From contig NZ_AP023364.1 in the NCBI RefSeq assembly GCF_018326285.1, forward strand, positions 1 through 25,107: a stretch of DNA of 25,107 bases, written 5' to 3'. The notes under the pieces were generated by a model that searched no databases, was not told the DNA's origin, and saw only the letters and a list, made by a program, of their open reading frames with translations. Both the position numbers and the translations under genes were made by a program. Of the stretch, positions 20,879 through 25,107 are shown in pieces. This DNA is from Mycolicibacterium sp. TY81. GTDB taxonomy: Bacteria > Actinomycetota > Actinomycetes > Mycobacteriales > Mycobacteriaceae. Within the stretch, counting starts at the first letter, position 1, and every line of letters begins with the position of its first letter.

Positions 20879-22129
20879 ATGTTGACGGGGCGGCGGTTTC
20901 GGGTCGAGTTCACCGGCGAGCAGGCCGAATATGCGCAGCGGATCGGGGATGCGTGCCGGTCGGTGTGGAACACCGGGCTGGAGCAGCGCCGGGAATACCG
21001 CCGCCGCGGCGCCTGGATGAACTACCAGCCTCAGGCGCGCGAGCTCGCCGAGGCTAAGGCCGACCACCCGTGGCTCAAAGACGTTCCGGGGCACTGCCTA
21101 CAACAGACCCTGATGGACTTGGACAAGGCCTGCCGCCGGCATGGGACGTTTCGGGTGCATTGGCGCTCGGGGCGCCGGTGGGCGCCGTCGTTCCGGTTCC
21201 CTGAGGGTTCCAAAATGATCGTCGAGCAGTTGAATCGGCGTCATGCGCGGATCAAACTGCCCAAGCTGGGGTGGGTGAAATTCCGCTCCTCACGCTCGCT
21301 GGTTGGTGAGGTGATCCGATCGGCCACCATCGCCGGCGAGGGCCGGCATTGGTATCTGTCGGTGCTCGTCGACGACGGTATCGGCCTATCTACGGGCCAT
21401 GGCGCCCCCGGCGTGGCGGTCGGCATCGACAGGGGCGTGGCGGTCGCGGTCGCGACCAGCGCCGGCGAGCTGCTCGACCGACCGTTCATCACCACCGGTG
21501 AGCGCCGTCGTGCGGTGGCGCTGCAACGCAAGCTCGCACGAACGGCGAAAGGATCGGCCAACCGCACTAAGGCGCGGGCCGCGCTGGCTGGTGTCCGTGC
21601 CCGCGAACGGCGCCGCCGGCAGGACTTCTGTGCCCAGACCGCGCACCAGCTCACCGCCGCGAATTCGGTGGTGGTGCTCGAAGATTTGAAAACCCGCAAC
21701 ATGACTCGTACGGCGAAAGGAACCATCGACCAGCCCGGGCGCAACGTCAAAGCCAAGTCCGGGCTCAACCGTGCCATCCTCGCCAAAGGATGGCATCAGT
21801 TCGCGTTGGCGCTGTCATCGGCGGCCCGGTACACCGGGACCACCGTCGTGACGGTGCCGGCGGCGTACACGTCGCAACGCTGCTCGAAGTGTGGGCAGGT
21901 GGACCCGAAATCCCGTGAGAGCCAAGCGGTATTCCGGTGCTCGACCTGCTCATATTGCGAGCATGCGGACGTAAACGCTGCCAGAAACATATTGGCCGCA
22001 GGGCTTGCGGTCACCGCCTGCCGAGTCTCCTCAGCGCCCTCGGGTGTTGCGGGGACATGGACGCAGGAACCAGCAGGAAACCGCAAGGGATTACTGCTCC
22101 GACCCGACCACACTGCACCTGCAGCATGA
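20879..22129 (+). CDS. tnpB: TnpB RNA-guided nuclease, 416 aa
   Basis: ATG at 20879, 3 bp after tnpA. The N-terminal RFRVEFTGEQAEYAQRIGDA begins the wedge/REC-like portion. The RuvC nuclease residues are all present: D184 in VGIDRGVAVAV, E268 in VVVLEDLKTRNM and D364 in HADVNAARNI. The zinc motif has C335/C338 and C354/C357. No truncation is evident, so the protein is probably active. TnpB complexes with an omega RNA made from the 3' end of its own gene and cuts DNA that matches the flanking guide next to a TAM; it promotes element retention. The last about 45 residues overlap the expected omega RNA. Confidence 0.88.
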   Translation: MLTGRRFRVEFTGEQAEYAQRIGDACRSVWNTGLEQRREYRRRGAWMNYQPQARELAEAKADHPWLKDVPGHCLQQTLMDLDKACRRHGTFRVHWRSGRRWAPSFRFPEGSKMIVEQLNRRHARIKLPKLGWVKFRSSRSLVGEVIRSATIAGEGRHWYLSVLVDDGIGLSTGHGAPGVAVGIDRGVAVAVATSAGELLDRPFITTGERRRAVALQRKLARTAKGSANRTKARAALAGVRARERRRRQDFCAQTAHQLTAANSVVVLEDLKTRNMTRTAKGTIDQPGRNVKAKSGLNRAILAKGWHQFALALSSAARYTGTTVVTVPAAYTSQRCSKCGQVDPKSRESQAVFRCSTCSYCEHADVNAARNILAAGLAVTACRVSSAPSGVAGTWTQEPAGNRKGLLLRPDHTAPAA

Positions 22130-22141
22130 ACGAGTTGGAAT

Positions 22142-22172
22142 CCCCCGGCTTCAGCCGTGGGGAGGAAGTCAA
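22142..22172 (+). ncRNA. 3' end of the putative TnpB omega RNA and right end of element
   Basis: CCCCCGGCTTCAGCC, GT bulge and GGGG form a short hairpin that ends in AGGAAGTCAA. This is the typical 3' scaffold of IS605-type omega RNAs; the guide would be the flanking DNA starting at 22173 (GGTGCCCGCTATGAAC). The RNA 5' end lies inside the tnpB 3' region and cannot be fixed here. Confidence 0.6.
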
Positions 22173-22221
22173 GGTGCCCGCTATGAACACCAAACCCGCT
22201 GCCCCGAAGGAGATTCCCTCT

Positions 22222-22599
22222 ATGACCACGCCAGCCATCCGAAGCGGAGCTGTCTCACGTTGGGTGACCGCATCCGCCGCCGTCATTGCGGCGGTCGGCG
22301 CCGTCGCGGCCGCGTATAACTCGTTCGTCGAACGGACTGCCAATGAGCTGATGGTTTCCGGAGCCGTTAAACCCGGTTACGAAGCCGTATGCGTCGCCTA
22401 CAGCAACTTCGTTCTTACCCAGGCTCACAACGGATACACGCCCGAGCAAATCCAGCAGGTCATCAACTTCGCGGGCAGCCACAGCCTGATGCCCGGCCAG
22501 CCGGACCACAACACGATGCCCAACAGGTGGCCAACCATCAGCGACGCCAACGCATGCGGCACCCCCGCGCAGGTCATCGCCCAGACCCAAAAGCACTGA
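22222..22599 (+). CDS. Small membrane-anchored protein, 125 aa
   Basis: ATG at 22222 has an AAGGAG ribosome site; an earlier in-frame ATG at 22183 lies at the IS605 right end and lacks one. A short basic N-terminus leads to a transmembrane helix (about residues 13-32, WVTASAAVIAAVGAVAAAYN), then an exported helical domain with two Cys (EAVCVAY and NACGTP) and a segment YTPEQIQQVINFAGSH. No family is recognised. The IS605 element sits immediately upstream and may have replaced its promoter. Confidence 0.55.
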   Translation: MTTPAIRSGAVSRWVTASAAVIAAVGAVAAAYNSFVERTANELMVSGAVKPGYEAVCVAYSNFVLTQAHNGYTPEQIQQVINFAGSHSLMPGQPDHNTMPNRWPTISDANACGTPAQVIAQTQKH

Positions 22600-22683
22600 T
22601 TGCGTCGACTGCGGACCCCAAGGCAACAAGCAGCATCGGCGTGTCCCACCCGCGTGCACCATCGACGGTTAGCGTCATTGCCC

Positions 22684-23415
22684 ATGCGAGTAGGCATGTA
22701 CATCGACGGATTCAACCTCTACTACGGTGGCAAGTTCCTGTGCGGACCAGGAACCCCCGGTTGGCGATGGCTCGACCTGCGGGCTCTCGCTAACCACCTG
22801 GTCACCACGCAATCCGCATGGACGGGCGCCACCATCGACCGCATCGTCTACTGCACCGCCCGCATCTCCGGAGCAGGTAACCCGGTCGGAAGCCAGGAAC
22901 AAGACGCCTACCTCACCGCTCTTTCCACCACCGGCACCGTCGACCACATCGAATACGGCCTCTACGTCAACCGCACAGCCACCGCTCCCTTGGCCACCAA
23001 GGACCGCCGCGGCCGGCCAGTGCTGACCAACCCGGCCTGGCCCATAACGGTCAAAGACGGCGCCGGCCAAGCCGATCCCAACGCGACATTCTTCGTCTCC
23101 GTCGCCCGCCGCGAAGAAAAAGGCTCCGACGTCAACGTGGCATCACATCTGCTCATCGACACCCTCGCCGGAAGCATCGACGCCGCCATCGTCATCAGCA
23201 ACGACAGCGACCTCAAGCTCCCCATTGACGAAGCCCGAAAGCGCATCCCAGTCGGCCTGATCAACCCATCGAAAAACCAGCTCGCCGGCGCTTTACGCGG
23301 AACCCCCACCACCGGAGTCGGAAACCACTGGTGGTACCAACTCACGCCAGCCGACTTTCAGGCCTGCCAACTCCCCGACCCGGCAGGGCGCGTGCCCAAG
23401 CCAGCACCCTGGTAG
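22684..23415 (+). CDS. NYN/PIN-like (LabA/DUF88-type) nuclease, 243 aa
   Basis: ATG at 22684 begins MRVGMYIDGFNLYYGGKF; the N-terminal YIDGFNLYYG with D8 is the signature opening strand of NYN domains. Later acidic positions occur in EKGSDVNVASHLLIDTLAG and in ISNDSDLKLPIDEARK, which complete the usual Asp cluster for metal-dependent RNA cleavage. The central insert (residues about 90-130) is variable. No ribosome site precedes the ATG, suggesting leaderless translation. NYN proteins process RNA and occur in plasmid defence or regulation loci; substrate is unknown. Confidence 0.8.
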   Translation: MRVGMYIDGFNLYYGGKFLCGPGTPGWRWLDLRALANHLVTTQSAWTGATIDRIVYCTARISGAGNPVGSQEQDAYLTALSTTGTVDHIEYGLYVNRTATAPLATKDRRGRPVLTNPAWPITVKDGAGQADPNATFFVSVARREEKGSDVNVASHLLIDTLAGSIDAAIVISNDSDLKLPIDEARKRIPVGLINPSKNQLAGALRGTPTTGVGNHWWYQLTPADFQACQLPDPAGRVPKPAPW

Positions 23416-23504
23416 CCGCCATCCCAGATGCCGCCGGACGGACACGCTCCCCTAGCAGGGAATTCCGCCGGCGCGACACGCCGTTGTATAGTTACGACAT
23501 ACCA

Positions 23505-23533
23505 CCCGTTCCCCGGCAGGGGACGGGTTTTTT
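23505..23533 (+). terminator. Rho-independent terminator
   Basis: CCCGTTCCCC-GGCA-GGGGACGGG forms a stem with one bulged T, followed directly by TTTTTT. It sits 90 bp after the NYN gene. A TATAGT box at 23487-23492 lies just upstream, so a very short transcript could also end here. Confidence 0.75.
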
Positions 23534-23614
23534 CTTGCCTCAAATAGTTCGTACAGCCTTGGGGCGGCCCCGGTACCTGCTCCCATCACCTGAGACGCCT
23601 GGGTGAACACGTAG

Positions 23615-23646
23615 TCCGTATCTACGGATGTCAGTATCTACTGATT
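23615..23646. repeat. Partition repeat cluster 1 (four 8-bp units)
   Basis: TCCGTATC, TACGGATG, TCAGTATC, TACTGATT at 8-bp spacing. Units alternate orientation, each TACTGA- or TACGGA-like. Confidence 0.7.
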
Positions 23647-23730
23647 ATGTGGTTGTTCCATTGCTGCAACGGGATAAGCCGCACAGCGCCTTCCTCCGGG
23701 GGTTTCAACACGCCAAACGCACCGAGAAAT

Positions 23731-23786
23731 CACTGAATTACTGATCTACTGATATACGGAATAGCGCAAATACGGAAGTACTGAAC
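23731..23786. repeat. Partition repeat cluster 2 (seven 8-bp register positions)
   Basis: CACTGAAT, TACTGATC, TACTGATA, TACGGAAT, one non-matching unit, TACGGAAG, TACTGAAC, all on one 8-bp register from 23731. Six of seven fit TACKGA. Confidence 0.75.
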
Positions 23787-23848
23787 TAGAGTGATCTGTG
23801 AGTTTGGACCGCCCCCAAAGCTAGGGGTGGCGCGCCGGTATCAGGAAC

Positions 23849-23864
23849 TACTGATCTACTGAAT
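23849..23864. promoter_or_regulatory. Partition repeat cluster 3, at the parA start
   Basis: TACTGATC and TACTGAAT, 8 bp apart, end 12 bp before the parA ATG. A repressor bound here would cover the promoter or ribosome site, implying autoregulation. Confidence 0.7.
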
Positions 23865-23876
23865 GGATCGATCCTC

Positions 23877-24497
23877 ATGTCACCTGTTCTGACCATTGTT
23901 GTGGCCAACCTCAAGGGCGGCTCGACCAAGACCACCACGGCAGCGTTCGTCGCCCACGCACTCGCCGAGGCTGGACTGACTGTTCTGTGTGTCGATGCGG
24001 ACGGTGAGAACGAATCACTGCTGTCCTGGTCCGAAGCAGGGGAGTGGTCCATCCCGGTCATCGGCATGCCCGTAGCCGATCTGCACCGCAAGCTGCCTGG
24101 CATCGCCGGCGACCGGTACGAGGCCGTGGTCATCGACACCCCTCCTATGAAGGAACGGCGCGGCGTCGTCGCATCAGCACTTCGCATCGCCACCCACGTT
24201 CTGGTCCCCATGGCCCCGACAGGCATGGAATACGCCCGGATACCCGCTATTCGCGAACTGGTCGAGGAAGCCGGCGTCCTGGCCGCCACACCGCCGCAGC
24301 TGGCCGTCGTGCTCACCCGCACGGTGTCCAACGCCGCCAGTACCGACGTCTACCGACAAATGCTCACCGGTGACGGCGTCCGGGTTCTCGGGGCAACCGT
24401 CGGCCGCCTCGAACGCTACGCACAAGCATTCGGTTTACCCATCGCCGGCGCCACCACCACCGCCTACGGTGACATCGCCGCCGAACTTCTCGGATAA
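23877..24497 (+). CDS. parA: ParA partition ATPase (small, type Ib), 206 aa
   Basis: Positions plasmid copies before cell division. The deviant Walker A KGGSTKT is at residues 13-19, followed by D40 (CVDADGE) and Walker B VVIDTPP (84-90). There is no N-terminal HTH, which marks the short type Ib class (like ParF or Delta), whose partner is a small RHH protein. ATG at 23877 lies 12 bp after the repeat cluster; the ribosome site is weak. The RHH gene follows 63 bp downstream with another repeat cluster between. ParA would bind nucleoid DNA with ATP and interact with the RHH protein at the repeats. Confidence 0.88.
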   Translation: MSPVLTIVVANLKGGSTKTTTAAFVAHALAEAGLTVLCVDADGENESLLSWSEAGEWSIPVIGMPVADLHRKLPGIAGDRYEAVVIDTPPMKERRGVVASALRIATHVLVPMAPTGMEYARIPAIRELVEEAGVLAATPPQLAVVLTRTVSNAASTDVYRQMLTGDGVRVLGATVGRLERYAQAFGLPIAGATTTAYGDIAAELLG

Positions 24498-24529
24498 TCA
24501 GTACGTACTGATATACGGATATACTGAAT
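24498..24529. repeat. Partition repeat cluster 4, between parA and the RHH gene
   Basis: TCAGTACG, TACTGATA, TACGGATA, TACTGAAT on one 8-bp register, starting immediately at the parA stop. Same consensus as clusters 1-3. Confidence 0.75.
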
Positions 24530-24560
24530 AATATCTGCGCAGCGAACAGGGAGGACCGCA

Positions 24561-24917
24561 GTGAGCACCGCCGCCGAGAAGATCAAAGCCAACGCCGAGC
24601 GCCTGCGGCAAAAGCCGCCGACAGGCAAACCAGCCGGCGATCCTTCTGTCCCCACAGAGCCGCAGACACCAGCCCCGCAGCCCGCACCAGTGGCGCCGGC
24701 GAAACAGCCCATCGTCCGACAAAAGACCGTCCGCCGCACTGTCGACCTATCGCCAACCGCCCACCGAGCGCTCGACAACTGGCAACGTGACGCAGCCGAC
24801 CGGCTCGGCCTAGCCCGCGTTACAGGGCAAGAAGTTCTCGCCGCACTCGTCGATCGACTCCTGGCAGACCCCGAGCTCGGTGACCGCATCACCGAAGCGA
24901 TCAGCTCCCACCAGTGA
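24561..24917 (+). CDS. RHH-type partition protein, 118 aa (ParB-like functional role)
   Basis: GTG at 24561 with a strong GGGAGGA ribosome site. Residues 1-55 are disordered, Pro/Gln/Ala-rich with Lys and Arg. The C-terminal half (VRRTVDLSPTAHRALDNWQR, then a loop and LARVTGQEVLAALVDRLLAD) is a strand-helix-helix of RHH type, commonly found in small partition partners of type Ib ParA. It would bind the 8-bp repeat clusters and repress the operon. It is not homologous to true ParB. It is followed by a terminator hairpin. Confidence 0.8.
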   Translation: MSTAAEKIKANAERLRQKPPTGKPAGDPSVPTEPQTPAPQPAPVAPAKQPIVRQKTVRRTVDLSPTAHRALDNWQRDAADRLGLARVTGQEVLAALVDRLLADPELGDRITEAISSHQ

Positions 24918-24941
24918 CGTAGCGCCGCGCCAGCAGAACCC

Positions 24942-24982
24942 ATAGCTCCCCGTATAGGCCACATGGCACATACGGGAGCTAT
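24942..24982. terminator. Hairpin terminator after the partition operon
   Basis: Left arm 24942-24955 and right arm 24970-24982 pair over 13 bp with one bulged base, around a 14-nt loop. It also covers the stop of the minus-strand frame that enters from the right, so it may work in both directions. Confidence 0.6.
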
Positions 24983-25107
24983 CGCTTTATCTGGCAGGTC
25001 GCCCATCGCAGCTCGTGAAAGTGGTCATAAGAGGCCGTGAACGGGCACCTCCCGCAACCAGCCACAAACATTCGTCGGCTCTTCGTGACGGGATCGTGCA
25101 CCGCCCA
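24979..25107 (-). CDS. 3' end of a possible convergent gene (5' end outside window)
   Basis: A frame open from the right edge reads 42 residues ending at a TAG at 24979-24981. The tail has MFVAGCGRCPFTASYDHFHE and WATCQIKR, with three Cys and two or three His that could bind zinc. Only the last part is visible; a gene is not certain. Its stop lies inside the terminator hairpin, as for converging transcripts. Confidence 0.4.
   Translation of the reverse strand, partial: WAVHDPVTKSRRMFVAGCGRCPFTASYDHFHELRWATCQIKR

Larger units (their letters stand above)
20358..22172 (+). mobile_element. IS200/IS605-family element with tnpA and tnpB
   Basis: Contains a HUH single-strand transposase gene and a TnpB gene in the same direction, with subterminal hairpins on both sides instead of inverted repeats. 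The right end is taken as the TCAA at 22169-22172. The left boundary is uncertain: I start it at the upstream hairpin, but it could lie between 20391 and 20453. These elements move as single strands and leave no target duplication. Confidence 0.7.
23534..23876. other. Intergenic region with partition repeats
   Basis: No gene. Holds three clusters of 8-bp repeats described separately, within otherwise plain DNA. This is the region upstream of parA and probably contains its promoter. Confidence 0.6.

Noticed and set aside
23615..24529. CRISPR array
   Set aside because: The repeats are 8 bp without spacers of constant length and flank a partition gene; they fit protein-binding repeats, not a CRISPR array.

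Overview
The window looks like part of a mycobacterial conjugative or mobilisable plasmid, or an integrated plasmid. It is GC-rich throughout. It carries a mycobacterial-type replication initiator, a MobF/TrwC-class relaxase-helicase, a type Ib ParA with a ribbon-helix-helix (RHH) partner, several small RHH-type DNA-binding proteins, and a cluster resembling the mycobacteria-specific type VII secretion (ESX) associated genes Rv3897c-Rv3901c. That last comparison is from memory of order and motifs, not a search.

Layout. (1) 1-1250: 3' end of a probable secreted polymorphic toxin, a putative immunity gene, and a small VbhA-like antitoxin gene. (2) 1250-4270: small DNA-binding and hypothetical genes with a palindromic operator candidate, a hairpin-rich leader that may hold the origin, the rep gene (with an antisense tRNA 3'-end sequence inside it), a 79-aa gene and a perfect 19-bp hairpin. 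(3) 4270-9140: a probable oriT/operator region and the relaxase, whose C-terminal tail has been cut off by an IS256-family element. (4) 9160-13020, minus strand: four tightly packed ESX-associated genes, the largest being a helical, Gly/Pro/Ala-rich protein of about 819 aa. (5) 13200-18440: two related IS256-family copies, each with intact target duplications and a frameshifted transposase. Between them lie small membrane-protein genes and a second tRNA 3'-end remnant. The second IS splits a gene with a HEPN-like motif exactly, so that removing it restores a 364-codon frame. (6) 19400-20140: a serine resolvase with a res-like site. (7) 20360-22170: an IS200/IS605 element with TnpA (HUH) and a TnpB that keeps its RuvC residues, plus omega-RNA-like ends. 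(8) 22220-23420: a small membrane protein and a NYN/PIN-like nuclease. (9) 23480-24980: a compact partition cassette, parA plus an RHH gene, flanked by phased 8-bp repeats that look like the centromere/operator, and closed by a terminator hairpin.

The replication, transfer and partition genes form the backbone. The toxin-immunity and ESX-like genes are accessory cargo. The three IS256-family copies have damaged the relaxase tail and the HEPN gene, so the plasmid may be losing self-transfer. The least explained items are the phased partition repeats, the split HEPN gene, the plasmid-borne Rv3897c-Rv3901c-like module, and the inverted repeats around the first of the two related IS copies.
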